This document shows, in pieces, positions 7,750 through 16,267 of a DNA stretch of 64,000 bases. Positions within the stretch are counted from its first letter, which is position 1. Each line of letters starts with the position of its first letter. The position numbers and the translations under genes were made by a program. The notes under the pieces were generated by a model that was not told where the DNA came from, searched no databases, and worked only from the letters and a program-made list of their open reading frames with translations. The DNA is from Microcoleus vaginatus WJT46-NPBG5 (GTDB taxonomy: Bacteria; Cyanobacteriota; Cyanobacteriia; Cyanobacteriales; Oscillatoriaceae), in the NCBI GenBank assembly GCA_019359355.1, contig JAHHHM010000023.1:1-64000 (forward strand), read 5' to 3'.

Positions 7750-9669
7750 TCAGGACTTAGTAAAGTCTCTCATCAAATCCCGCTGATCTGCCGGCTCCAC
7801 TATATCTGCAAACACTTCCTTATTCATTTCTGTTTCAAGAATAACTTCAACGGTAACTTGAGGAGTTTGTCCTCTCACAATTCCTCGAATTAAAGGATTA
7901 TCTGCCGCCAACCTTCTTTGAGCAATAAACTCAAAAATTTCTGCCTCACTAAACTGATCTGCTTGCCGATGCCGGTGAAGTGACCAAATTGCTATCAACG
8001 GCTTAATGTCTTCTAATTTCAAGTTTACCCATTTTCCCCCTAATTCAACTGTAAGCTGGGTGAGATAATGATAAGCTTGCCAATGAGTGGGAATTTCTCG
8101 CTCTGAAGCGCGAACTAAACAACCGCAACTCAGATCAAAAGTTTCGTATTGCGTTAAGCGTTTTAATCCTGCCGCCACACTTTGAGCGCGAGTATCCTGA
8201 AGCACAGCCACGCCAATTTTGACAGGATTTTCATTTTGCGTGCCGGTGATTATAAATTGAATGTATTCTTGATTCGCTGATTTAGGTTTTACCTCGCCGG
8301 CAACAGCTTCAATTTTTACACCTTCCACAGTCTGACCGATTAATGTTTGAAAGCTAAAGTTAATTGCCTCAGCCAGCAAAGAATTATTACTCAATTCCTC
8401 GCCAAGTTCAATACTCATCGCTTGCTCAAAAGCTTGTTCCACTTTTTCCAAAGGATCAAGTTCAACAGGGCGAAAATTTTCTGCACACCACTCTAAAACT
8501 TCTCGTACTGTCAGTTTCTCTCGACCCAAAGATTGTAATTGACCGCTATCAAAGGGATAAACCGACGTAGGCGGGATTAAGTTTTTAGATGTATAAAAAA
8601 TTTGCAGCCAGTCACTTACTAACCCAACAATTTTATCTCCACTAATATTATTTAATTGAATGACTTCTTTTTTACCTGAAAAATAAGTCGCAAATCCAGC
8701 CGGCAAAGTTAGAATTTTCTCTGTCCAGGTTGCCGGTGTCATTGTCGAAAGAATCACAACCCCATGATTCAGGCGAGTCATCTGAAGGCTATCCCACAAA
8801 CGCCTGATTAAGCTTGCAACCACCCGTTCCCGCTTCAAATTGTTCTCGCTGTTTTCTGTCGAATCCAAGTCATCAAAACAAATAATCAGCGGATAATAAT
8901 CACTCATTAAATGCAGAATTTGTACCACCGTATCCCAAGCGGCAGATTCTCGTTCCTCCCGGCTGTGATTCGGTAATCCCAACTCATCTGCTTTCCAGGG
9001 TGCTAGGGATTTGCCGGCTAACCATTTAATTGCAAAAGGTGCTTGTGCGTTGCAAAGTGTCCACACTAATGCTCGAACAATATCCGGTTCAGGCACATCA
9101 GGTTGTGTTTTGAAAAAAGCTTCTGTTAACTGGTTCACCCAGTTTTGATTTTTTGCGTGGGAATTTCCCGCTAGTTTTCTCACCAATTCGGGCGCAGTAA
9201 ACGCTTTTGCCATCGGAGTCAGCGCTTTTAAAGCTTCGTTAATCATCACCGTTGCCAGTTGCTGGCACTGTAAAACCCCTTGGCTTCCTTGGCGTCTCAA
9301 GCTATCAACGAGAAGTTGCAGAAATTGGTAGCGAATTAGATTAACTTCAGTAAATTGATGAGCGTTAGCATAAATAAATAAGCCACTGCCTTGAACTTGG
9401 AGGCGATGGCGAATGCGATGAATCAGGTGACTTTTCCCCGTACCACTTTCACCAGAAATCGCCATTGATATGACTTTAGTTTGTCCAGTTCTCGCTTGCT
9501 CAATCGCTTGAAAAATAGCATCAGAAGCGTGATCATTAAGGGTCGTAATATCCGGGAATATTAGACTCCAAATCTCTGAATCTTTGACAGATGCCGGGTT
9601 ATTAAATGGGTTGTGAGTGGCGATGGCAGTATTAAGCGCTTTAATCGGAGAGATAAAATCACAAGCCAT
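7750..9669 (-). CDS. AAA-type P-loop ATPase, paralogue of the operon ATPase
   Basis: Numbered from the upstream TTG at 9693, the Walker A motif GESGTGKS falls at 81-88 and the Walker B block LIICFDDLDS at 269-278. The ATG at 9669 (subtract eight) is preferred because the resulting N-terminus lines up with that of the first ATPase. Both proteins share the whole layout: a short N-terminal segment ending near a Glu/Lys-rich motif and Trp, the P-loop, the YANAHQF/YIPQFTD-type strand, the long insert, and a C-terminal domain with KIGV, GCLVRA and RLAADNPLIR (RLIREIL in the other). It lacks an adjacent nuclease gene. Its role is unknown; it could cooperate with or substitute for the first ATPase. 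Confidence 0.78.
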   Translation of the reverse strand: MACDFISPIKALNTAIATHNPFNNPASVKDSEIWSLIFPDITTLNDHASDAIFQAIEQARTGQTKVISMAISGESGTGKSHLIHRIRHRLQVQGSGLFIYANAHQFTEVNLIRYQFLQLLVDSLRRQGSQGVLQCQQLATVMINEALKALTPMAKAFTAPELVRKLAGNSHAKNQNWVNQLTEAFFKTQPDVPEPDIVRALVWTLCNAQAPFAIKWLAGKSLAPWKADELGLPNHSREERESAAWDTVVQILHLMSDYYPLIICFDDLDSTENSENNLKRERVVASLIRRLWDSLQMTRLNHGVVILSTMTPATWTEKILTLPAGFATYFSGKKEVIQLNNISGDKIVGLVSDWLQIFYTSKNLIPPTSVYPFDSGQLQSLGREKLTVREVLEWCAENFRPVELDPLEKVEQAFEQAMSIELGEELSNNSLLAEAINFSFQTLIGQTVEGVKIEAVAGEVKPKSANQEYIQFIITGTQNENPVKIGVAVLQDTRAQSVAAGLKRLTQYETFDLSCGCLVRASEREIPTHWQAYHYLTQLTVELGGKWVNLKLEDIKPLIAIWSLHRHRQADQFSEAEIFEFIAQRRLAADNPLIRGIVRGQTPQVTVEVILETEMNKEVFADIVEPADQRDLMRDFTKS

Positions 9670-10260
9670 AGTATATTGCTTTAAGAGGGTCAATAAAGTT
9701 GCTAGCTGAAGCGGCGGCGCTATCTAACTGTTTTACCGCCGGTTTTATCAAGATTGTCGCTTGCCCCAACTCGAAATAGATTTGCACCCTTGTCGATCAG
9801 TTGCTGATGACATCGCACAGCAGGATAGCTCTATAGTTGCCGCCTGTTCATCAGCTTTCATGGATTTGCATGATCATCAAGCCAAAAAAGCATGGAAGTA
9901 GCGACACAGGGAGTTACCTAAAATTTAGCACATTAAATTTATATCTACCCACTTCTCTAGTCTATTGCAAAGTAAATATACAAATTATACGCACCTTACT
10001 CTCTGGAGTTTGAAAGGGCTAAAGCTAAAAGAGCAAAGGTGGAAAGATGTTAGCAGGGCAGCCAGAAACAAAGCAAATTAATTCACGTCATCTCAAGAAA
10101 AACTTTGGATTTTTGGATATAAAGTCTCCTTGAGAAGACGGGATGAAATATCAATTAGTTGCCAACTAGCGTGTGATTGCCTTAACCCGACTATGAGAAA
10201 AGTTAGTTTTTTAAATAATAAATATGGTAAAGCCGGCACTGCCGGCCCTACTTTGCTTAC
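9670..10260. other. Intergenic region upstream of the second ATPase
   Basis: About 590 nt without a supported gene. It contains the promoter of the ATPase gene and the region downstream of mdh. No tRNA-like fold, strong terminator or protein-like frame was found by eye. Confidence 0.5.
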
Positions 10261-11244
10261 CTAAGACTCGGAGGTGCTAGCAATTAGTTCTTTTGCCCGC
10301 TCAATGTTTTGCCGAACCGATTCAGCGGAAGCCTTGAAAGCAGTTTGTTCGTCTTCAGTTAAGGGGAGTTCCAGCACTTTTTCTACCCCCCGACAACCTA
10401 GCCGGCAGGGCACACCCAGGAAAAGATCCCGCAACCCATACTCGCCTTCCAGATAGGCGGCTGCTGTTACCAAGCGCGACTGATTTAATAAAATCGCTTC
10501 CACCATCAGCGCAACCGAAGAAGCCGGTGCAAAATAAGCGCTGCCGGTTTGCATCAGTTCCACAATTTCTGTCCCGCCATTGCGTGTTCGCTCAACGAGG
10601 CGTTCAATCGTTGCAGCATCCATCAAATCTGTGATGGGAATCCCCCCAACTGTACAGTAGCGAGGCACCGGCACCATCAGCTTGCCATGATCTCCCAGCA
10701 CTAAAGCGTTGATATCCTGCACAGAAAGGCCCAATTCCATCGCAATAAACGTCTGGAAACGGGCGGAGTCGAGTACCCCTGCCATGCCAATCACCCGGCG
10801 TCCCGGCAACCCACTTGCCTGCCATGCTAAGTAAGTCATGACATCTAGCGGGTTGGTGACGACGATAAAAATGGCATCGGGAGAGTTAGCAACCGCGTTT
10901 TTTGTTGCCTCTACAACGATCTTGGCGTTGGTTTTGATTAAGTCTTCCCGACTCATCCCCGGTTTGCGCGGCAAGCCAGCGGTGATGACCACAATGTCAC
11001 AACCGGCTGTGTCTTTATAATCGTTTGTGCCGATAATTTGTCGGTCGTGGCGTTCTACCCCTCGCGCTTCCATAAGATCGAGGGCAAGACCTTGGGGCAT
11101 CCCGGCCACGATATCCAGCAATACCACATCAGCAATGTTTTTTTCAGCAATTCGCTGTGCTAGGGTGCTGCCAACTCTGCCGGCACCAATAACCGCGACA
11201 CGAGGGCCACTACAAGTAGGTGGAAAGAACGAGTTAGAGGTCAT
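10261..11244 (-). CDS. mdh: Malate dehydrogenase (NAD-dependent)
   Basis: It interconverts malate and oxaloacetate with NAD in the cytoplasm. The 327-residue protein shows the Rossmann glycine motif GAGRVG at 20-25, Asp44 at the end of the second strand (NAD preference), and the substrate arginines of the LPRKPGMSR loop (Arg93, Arg99). Asp159 and Arg162 lie in the VLDSARF segment, and catalytic His186 in LGDHGK. Arg93 after Pro distinguishes it from lactate dehydrogenase, where Gln is expected. The length matches the lactate-dehydrogenase-like MDH group. It lies 52 nt downstream of ndhO on the same strand, so co-transcription is possible. The N-terminal dozen residues are variable, so the exact start is moderately certain. 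Confidence 0.95.
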   Translation of the reverse strand: MTSNSFFPPTCSGPRVAVIGAGRVGSTLAQRIAEKNIADVVLLDIVAGMPQGLALDLMEARGVERHDRQIIGTNDYKDTAGCDIVVITAGLPRKPGMSREDLIKTNAKIVVEATKNAVANSPDAIFIVVTNPLDVMTYLAWQASGLPGRRVIGMAGVLDSARFQTFIAMELGLSVQDINALVLGDHGKLMVPVPRYCTVGGIPITDLMDAATIERLVERTRNGGTEIVELMQTGSAYFAPASSVALMVEAILLNQSRLVTAAAYLEGEYGLRDLFLGVPCRLGCRGVEKVLELPLTEDEQTAFKASAESVRQNIERAKELIASTSES

Positions 11245-11296
11245 CTTGGGGGGTACTCGCTACAGGTTCAAGGGCTTTAAGAGTAGCCGGTGGTGA

Positions 11297-11530
11297 CTAC
11301 TTGGTTTTTTGTAACTGATCGAGGCGCAACCAAAAGTTTGGAGTAGGGACTATGCCAAATTTGACGAAGGCATATTCACCGCGAATATCTACAACCTCAC
11401 CGTCAGTTTCAAACATATAAGGCGGAAAGCGGGGATCGCTGGCTTGAGCTTCCAAGCTATTTTCTAATTTTTCGCGGACGGCGCGAACCAAGTCACCTTT
11501 TTTGAGGGCTGCTTCTTTTTTTTCTGGCAT
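11297..11530 (-). CDS. ndhO: NAD(P)H-quinone oxidoreductase subunit O
   Basis: NdhO is a small peripheral subunit of the cyanobacterial and chloroplast NDH-1 complex on the thylakoid membrane, which works in respiration and cyclic electron flow. The 77-residue protein matches the family throughout: [19 protein letters not shown] near the N-terminus, [21 protein letters not shown], and a C-terminal NFWLRLDQL. The lysine-rich start [11 protein letters not shown] is typical. The gene precedes mdh on the same strand. ndhH, another subunit of the complex, lies about 31 kb away in this window. Confidence 0.96.
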   Translation of the reverse strand: MPEKKEAALKKGDLVRAVREKLENSLEAQASDPRFPPYMFETDGEVVDIRGEYAFVKFGIVPTPNFWLRLDQLQKTK

Positions 11531-11692
11531 AGGTTGCTTTGTCGCCTTTGTTTAATGACTTTCTTTAAAAATTTTAAGCTGCTTCAGCGCTCAGTTATCT
11601 TTGTCTACTCTGATTCGAGAAGAAAGGCCGGCAGTTCCTTTACTTTTCTTCCCCTCTCCCCCACTCTCCCACTCAGGACTCAGGACTCTCCC

Positions 11693-12616
11693 TCACTCCT
11701 GACACTGAGGGCAAAAGTGGGAGGATCGACCGGCTAATTTAAGCCGCTCAAGGGGGGTGCTACAGACGCGACAAGGCTGACCGGCACGATTGTAAACCCA
11801 CGCAACACCGGCATAGTTTCCGTTGATGCCTTGCACGTTGAGAAAGTTACTGAAGGTTGTGCCACCGGCTGCGATCGCTGCTTGCAAAACCTGAATGACA
11901 GCCTCATGTAAGCGTTCTATCTGCTGCCGGCTCAAATTTGCACATAAAGTTTCTGGACGGATGCCGGCTTTAAATAAGGCTTCATCGGCATAGATGTTAC
12001 CCACACCGGCAACGATGGACTGATCAAGCAAGGCGGTTTTGATGGGGCGTTGGCGTCGCTCTAGCTTGCTGACAAAATATTCCAAGTTAAACTCAGCCGA
12101 AAAGGGTTCTGGCCCTAATAGCTTCAGGCCGGTGATGATTTCTTGGGGATTGGATAACGGTGGCACCCACCACATTTGGCCAAAGGTACGCTGATCCACA
12201 AAGCGCAATTCTCGGTTGCCGGCGAAGAACAGGCGGACACGGGTGTGTATTTGTAAAGGGGTGTCTTGATCAACCCACAATAGTTGGCCGGTCATCCGCA
12301 GGTGAACGCCTAACCAGCCGATTGGATTCGTTTTGAGTTTTGAGGAGTGAGTTTTGAGTGCCCAATCCCCCATGCCCAATCCCCCCTGCCCAATTTCCCC
12401 TGCCCTCTGCAAATCATCAAGTTCAGCCAGCAAATATTTACCCCGCCGGTGCCACTGAGCGAGGGTTTTCCCTTTCAGGCCGGTTAAAAAATCCTCAACA
12501 AAAAGAGGATGGGCGATGGTGCGAGCAAGCAACACATCCCCACCCAATATTTCTTGGCCCAGGGTCAATTGATTTAGACCCTGGCGCACGGTTTCTACTT
12601 CAGGCAGTTCAGGCAC
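11693..12616 (-). CDS. mutM: Formamidopyrimidine-DNA glycosylase with a repeat-derived insertion
   Basis: This base-excision enzyme removes 8-oxoguanine and formamidopyrimidines and nicks the abasic site. Visible hallmarks are Pro2-Glu3 of MPELPEVETV, Lys60 in RRGKYLL, the HLRMTG segment, the helix-two-turn-helix with GVGNIYADEALF, and a C-terminal zinc finger (Cys282, Cys285, Cys302, Cys305). It starts with GTG at 12616, only 3 nt after the psaE stop, so the two are co-transcribed. Residues about 70-96 form an extra low-complexity loop encoded by short intergenic-type repeats (12331-12410). This explains why the protein, at 307 residues, is longer than usual. The frame stays open and all active-site residues survive, so it is probably functional. 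Confidence 0.95.
   Translation of the reverse strand: MPELPEVETVRQGLNQLTLGQEILGGDVLLARTIAHPLFVEDFLTGLKGKTLAQWHRRGKYLLAELDDLQRAGEIGQGGLGMGDWALKTHSSKLKTNPIGWLGVHLRMTGQLLWVDQDTPLQIHTRVRLFFAGNRELRFVDQRTFGQMWWVPPLSNPQEIITGLKLLGPEPFSAEFNLEYFVSKLERRQRPIKTALLDQSIVAGVGNIYADEALFKAGIRPETLCANLSRQQIERLHEAVIQVLQAAIAAGGTTFSNFLNVQGINGNYAGVAWVYNRAGQPCRVCSTPLERLKLAGRSSHFCPQCQE
12331..12410. repeat. Short tandem repeats inside mutM
   Basis: Plus-strand reading gives degenerate TTTTGAG heptamers followed by CCCAATC/CCCATG-type units. These are the two kinds of short tandemly repeated sequence common between cyanobacterial genes. Here they sit in coding sequence and preserve the mutM frame. Confidence 0.8.
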
Positions 12617-12619
12617 AAC

Positions 12620-13000
12620 TTAGCGAGAGTCAGTCCCTTGATTGGGGCTGCCTTCCACAACAGCGCTGCCTTCGCCCGACTCAGGTTTAGCAGTTGACTT
12701 CGCTTCTGAGTTGACACCCGCACCCATACCCGTCTTGCGCTTAGCCTCATCGACAGGAGTTTGTTTGGTGCGTCCGACTGCCTCTCCGCCTTGCTTGGCT
12801 TTGCCTTTAGGCGCTGCAATCTCGACGACTTCGTTGGTTGCGAAGTTGTTCGTATTGACGCCGGCATAGTTGGGGTTGTTGAAACGAACGATGACCGAGT
12901 ACTTGATGCCGCTTTGGTCGATAGAAGCGACCGTGCCCGTGTCTTGGAACCAATAGGACTCTTTACGGAGAATGCGAACTGTCGAGCCGCGTTGAACCAT
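12620..13000 (-). CDS. psaE: Photosystem I subunit IV with a C-terminal extension
   Basis: PsaE lies on the cytoplasmic face of photosystem I and helps dock ferredoxin and support cyclic electron flow. The first 70 residues match the family closely: [38 protein letters not shown], and [12 protein letters not shown]. Typical PsaE ends near residue 70. Here a Lys/Gly/Glu/Ser-rich tail of about 55 residues follows and ends at a clean TAA. GGGAG lies 8 nt upstream of the ATG. mutM starts 3 nt downstream. The tail looks disordered and has no recognised motif. No HLR1 box was seen in the 170 nt upstream. Confidence 0.95.
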   Translation of the reverse strand: MVQRGSTVRILRKESYWFQDTGTVASIDQSGIKYSVIVRFNNPNYAGVNTNNFATNEVVEIAAPKGKAKQGGEAVGRTKQTPVDEAKRKTGMGAGVNSEAKSTAKPESGEGSAVVEGSPNQGTDSR

Positions 13001-13169
13001 GAGTTTTTCTCCCTTTGTGATTGATATTTAAAGCACACAGCTAATTGCTTTTCAGCGTACTATCCCTGATAGACCCTTGGTTCACTCAATTCTTTAAGTT
13101 TTATTGCTATTTAGGGGGGAAGCGTGGCTAGAACTTCCCCAGGTTATCGATTTTCTGCCTCTAACGCTC

Positions 13170-13811
13170 TTATTCGTTCCAGCGCACACGAACAAAATGG
13201 GCGGAACGTCCCCACAGATCGCGGGTGATAGTAATGTCATCAATGACCAGATTGAAAGGAATGGCAGTGGTTACATATCGCTGGGCGACACTTCCCACAT
13301 CAGGTGCCAACTGGGAGGCTGTTGTGGCGGCGATGCCCAAGCCTATCAGTTGCTCAATTGGCCCTCGTGGCAACAGCAAATGGATGCCAACAGCAAGGCC
13401 GGCTGTTAGAAGCATTCCCACTGACAAATTTGTACCGCAGCGCGGATGCACTGCCAGATCCCACTCGCCGGTGGTGATGCGCTGTAAGGCTCTTCGCACA
13501 GCCCGCTGAAGCGCAGCCGTACTGACATTGCCATACAGGTAAAATCCTGAGTCGGTGGACATCCCGCCCAACCCCTCATTATCGGCGGGTGATGCCGAAG
13601 CAATTCTGCTGGGTGCCGGTGAAGTGGGAGATTGACTCAACACCCAAACAGTGGCGTGTTCCAAGGCATGAACCTGCCGCAGCATTAAAAGTTCTTTTAA
13701 CCCTGGAACAAACGCCAATTGCTTCAGTAAATCAGCATCTTGGGTGGGTTGAGGGACAAAATCAAAGGGAGACTGGCCCATCTGCGAAGAAGCAGAAGCG
13801 GCAGTTGTCAT
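13170..13811 (-). CDS. DUF6391-type conserved cyanobacterial protein
   Basis: A 213-residue protein of a family I recall as DUF6391, restricted mainly to cyanobacteria and without known function. Visible features are the RQVHALEHATVWVLS segment near 45-59 (a conserved His-Glu-His pattern), a central Ser/Pro-rich variable loop, a VHPRCGTNLSVG segment, and two hydrophobic stretches around 130-170 that could be one or two membrane helices. The C-terminus has a TTAIPFNLVIDDITITRD strand-rich end. The HALEHA histidines could bind metal, but that is speculation. It is upstream of psaE on the same strand, with about 170 nt between. Confidence 0.75.
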   Translation of the reverse strand: MTTAASASSQMGQSPFDFVPQPTQDADLLKQLAFVPGLKELLMLRQVHALEHATVWVLSQSPTSPAPSRIASASPADNEGLGGMSTDSGFYLYGNVSTAALQRAVRRALQRITTGEWDLAVHPRCGTNLSVGMLLTAGLAVGIHLLLPRGPIEQLIGLGIAATTASQLAPDVGSVAQRYVTTAIPFNLVIDDITITRDLWGRSAHFVRVRWNE

Positions 13812-13936
13812 AGCAGCAAGCCTCCAAAACCTAATTGAGTAAAAGAAATCTCCCTCAACTTTAGCGCTGACAACTCGGAGCCGGTGCTAATTTTTAGGGG
13901 AGATTTTGTTGTTACCTTAAACGGTCGCTAGCATCC

Positions 13937-14701
13937 TTATGATTGAGGCTTTTTCGGATCAACCGGCTGACCGTCGCGGAACACTCCCTGGAAGCGCTGA
14001 CCGTTGGCCTTGATCATTACCCCTCTGCCATGTGGGACTGCGCCGCGTAACTCTCCTTCATAACGATCCTTGTTTGGGTATCTGCAACTCCCTTTACCAT
14101 CAAGCTCGTTATTGTAGAACTGCGCTTCGCAGCGGGTGCCATTTGCGTGGGTGAATACCCCCCTACCAAAAATAGCGCCGGCGAAGTATTCTCCCTCAAA
14201 GCGAGAGCCGTTGGCGAAGAAAAATCTCCCTGGGCCGACCGGCTGAAAACTCACCTCGCCGGTCGGTTTGCCTTCAGCGTCAACAATTACTAAGAGATTA
14301 AGCCGTCCTTCAAAGCGATCACCATTGGGTAAAAAGAAGTTTCCCCTTGTGATATTACCATCGCGGAATTCTCCCTCATAGCGGGAATCATCAGCTGCGA
14401 GGTAAACTCCTCTTCCATTAGCCCTACCACCGCGCCACTGCCCCTCATATCGGTCACCATTAGGATATACAAATATACCGTATCCGTTCGGCAGGTCATT
14501 GGCCAACCCTCCTACATAGTTAGCACCATTTGAATAATTGCATTTCACAGCGCCGGCAGAAGGATCACCTTGGCAGCGAGGAGGTTGATAATTATTTTCT
14601 TCTTGGGCTACTGATGGAGCGCTATGAGTGGCATAACCGACAATATCTAAAAGAAACGCTAGTAAAATTGTCATCCCAAGTTTCTTAATTGAGTTAGGCA
14701 T
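13937..14701 (-). CDS. Exported MORN-repeat protein, copy 1
   Basis: A 254-residue protein with an N-terminal signal sequence (Lys residues, then a hydrophobic segment to about residue 32, with an AQE-type cleavage region). About eight MORN units of the YEGxxxxGxxxGxG type follow, for example YVGGLANDLPNGYG and RYEGEFRDG. MORN repeats form beta-hairpin arrays that can bind lipids or proteins; a specific role cannot be assigned. It is the tandem copy of 14979-15743, with the same length and the same repeat order, and parts of the upstream regions are also similar. The C-terminus ends in DPKKPQS. Confidence 0.85.
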   Translation of the reverse strand: MPNSIKKLGMTILLAFLLDIVGYATHSAPSVAQEENNYQPPRCQGDPSAGAVKCNYSNGANYVGGLANDLPNGYGIFVYPNGDRYEGQWRGGRANGRGVYLAADDSRYEGEFRDGNITRGNFFLPNGDRFEGRLNLLVIVDAEGKPTGEVSFQPVGPGRFFFANGSRFEGEYFAGAIFGRGVFTHANGTRCEAQFYNNELDGKGSCRYPNKDRYEGELRGAVPHGRGVMIKANGQRFQGVFRDGQPVDPKKPQS

Positions 14702-14978
14702 TAGGTAAAGTCCTCCAAAGAGTTGTTAGTTGTTATCGGTCAAGTTGGTATAAGCACGCTCATGACTGCTACTTGTAATGCGCCGTGGACTGCCTATACT
14801 TTGTTTTAAGTTAGTCAGGAGAAAGCAAAAAACCCAATACTCTCTTTTTTAATTTTAATTTTTAATTCGGGCGAGCTGGTGAAAATAATTCAACTTTATA
14901 GATACCGTCATAAATCACAGTATCCTCCTATCTAGTAAGGTTGAGAGCAAAAGCGAATTTAGTAGCCGGCATTCTTAA

Positions 14979-15743
14979 TTATTTAGGCTTTTTCGGATCA
15001 ATCGGCTGACCGTCGCGGAACATTCCCTGGTAGCGCTGACCGTTAGCCTTGATCATTACGCCTCTACCATGTGGTACTGCGCGGCGTAACTCTCCTTCAT
15101 AACGATCCTTATTTGGGTATCTACAGCTCCCTTTACCATCGAGTTCTTCATTGTAGAACTGCGCTTCACAGCGGGTGCCATCTGTGTGGGTGAATACTCC
15201 TCTACCAAAAACAGTGCCCGCCAAGTATTCTCCCTCGAAGCGAGAGCCATTGGCGAAGAAAAATTTTCCTTGCCCTATTGGCTGAAAAGTGCCGCCGGCA
15301 AGCTCGCCTTGATTGCCAATAAGTAGTATAAGACCAACGGTTCCTTCAAAGCGATCGCCATTAGAATAGAAGACTTTTCCTGTTTTCATAACACCTTCGC
15401 GGAAGACTCCCTCGAAGCGTGTATCATCACCAGCAAGGTATACTCCGGAACCATGAGGTATACCGTTGCGCCACTCTCCCTCATATCGGTCATATCCTGA
15501 TTCCCCCTCAAACACAAATATGCCTCTGCCGTTGGGGCGGCCATTAGCCCAGCCTCCTACATACTTTTGACCATTAAAGTAGTAACAAGTCACAGGGCCG
15601 GTGCTGGGATTTCCTTTGCAACGGGGCCAAAAGTTATTTTGTTGTTGGGCTACTGATGGGGCGCTATCAGTGGCATAACCGGCAATCTCAAAGAGCAACG
15701 CCGCTACGATCATCATCCCAACTTTCTTAATTGAGTGAGGCAT
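14979..15743 (-). CDS. Exported MORN-repeat protein, copy 2
   Basis: This is the upstream paralogue of the preceding protein, also 254 residues, with a signal sequence ending near the AQQQN segment and the same series of MORN hairpins. The copies differ most in the N-terminal 60 residues and around the central loop (about 130-150, where copy 2 has ILLIGNQGELAGG). They are nearly identical in the C-terminal third. Two cysteines early in the mature part (near 42 and 53) and two in the CEAQF/GSCRYP segments are shared and could form disulfides in the periplasm. Both genes have their own upstream region, so they may be separate transcripts. Confidence 0.85.
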   Translation of the reverse strand: MPHSIKKVGMMIVAALLFEIAGYATDSAPSVAQQQNNFWPRCKGNPSTGPVTCYYFNGQKYVGGWANGRPNGRGIFVFEGESGYDRYEGEWRNGIPHGSGVYLAGDDTRFEGVFREGVMKTGKVFYSNGDRFEGTVGLILLIGNQGELAGGTFQPIGQGKFFFANGSRFEGEYLAGTVFGRGVFTHTDGTRCEAQFYNEELDGKGSCRYPNKDRYEGELRRAVPHGRGVMIKANGQRYQGMFRDGQPIDPKKPK

Positions 15744-16267
15744 GGTTCCAGTTCTCCAATCAGTTATTTGTTGTTATTAGCTGGCTGGGGGCAAAAGCCC
15801 CGACTATTCTTCCTTCTCTAAATTTAAGTTTTAATGTTTATGTTTGGCGAGTCGATAGAAATAATTTACCTCAAGGTAACGCTCATAGAGCGCTATATCC
15901 TACTCCCATGAACAATGAAATTCAAATGCCACAAATCGACAATTACCGCTAATTGCTAAATAAAAGTTGTAGAGAGATAGCCTAATCAGCCTGCCAATCA
16001 GAAGGAAATATCAAGCAGCAACCGTTGTAAGAAAACTGAGGTTCCCGATTTCTATTAAGGCTTTTGAAAATGGCTCTGAAACCTTGAGGGGCAAAATCTG
16101 TGAAAGCGAGTTCGCCACACTCACTCAAGAGAGTTAACACATAGATCCACAACTTTAGACAGATACCTGATGTTGATGACATCGCCACCTGCCTAAAGTT
16201 GTATTAATGTGAGTAATCCAAGCAAGAGGGGACTGAGTAGCAAAGCGGAAAAATTAACAGCGATGTC
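15744..16267. other. Intergenic region between MORN copy 2 and the lipoprotein gene
   Basis: About 520 nt without a supported gene. A 68-codon minus frame (15982-16188) has no ribosome site and no family resemblance. The part at about 15835-15910 resembles the sequence upstream of MORN copy 1 (about 14865-14935), showing that the tandem duplication included upstream DNA. Confidence 0.5.

Noticed and set aside
12595-13038. 147-codon minus frame overlapping psaE
   Set aside because: It is a shadow in another frame. The psaE frame has clear homology and a ribosome site.
15982-16188. 68-codon minus frame between the MORN and lipoprotein genes
   Set aside because: No ribosome site and no recognisable domain.
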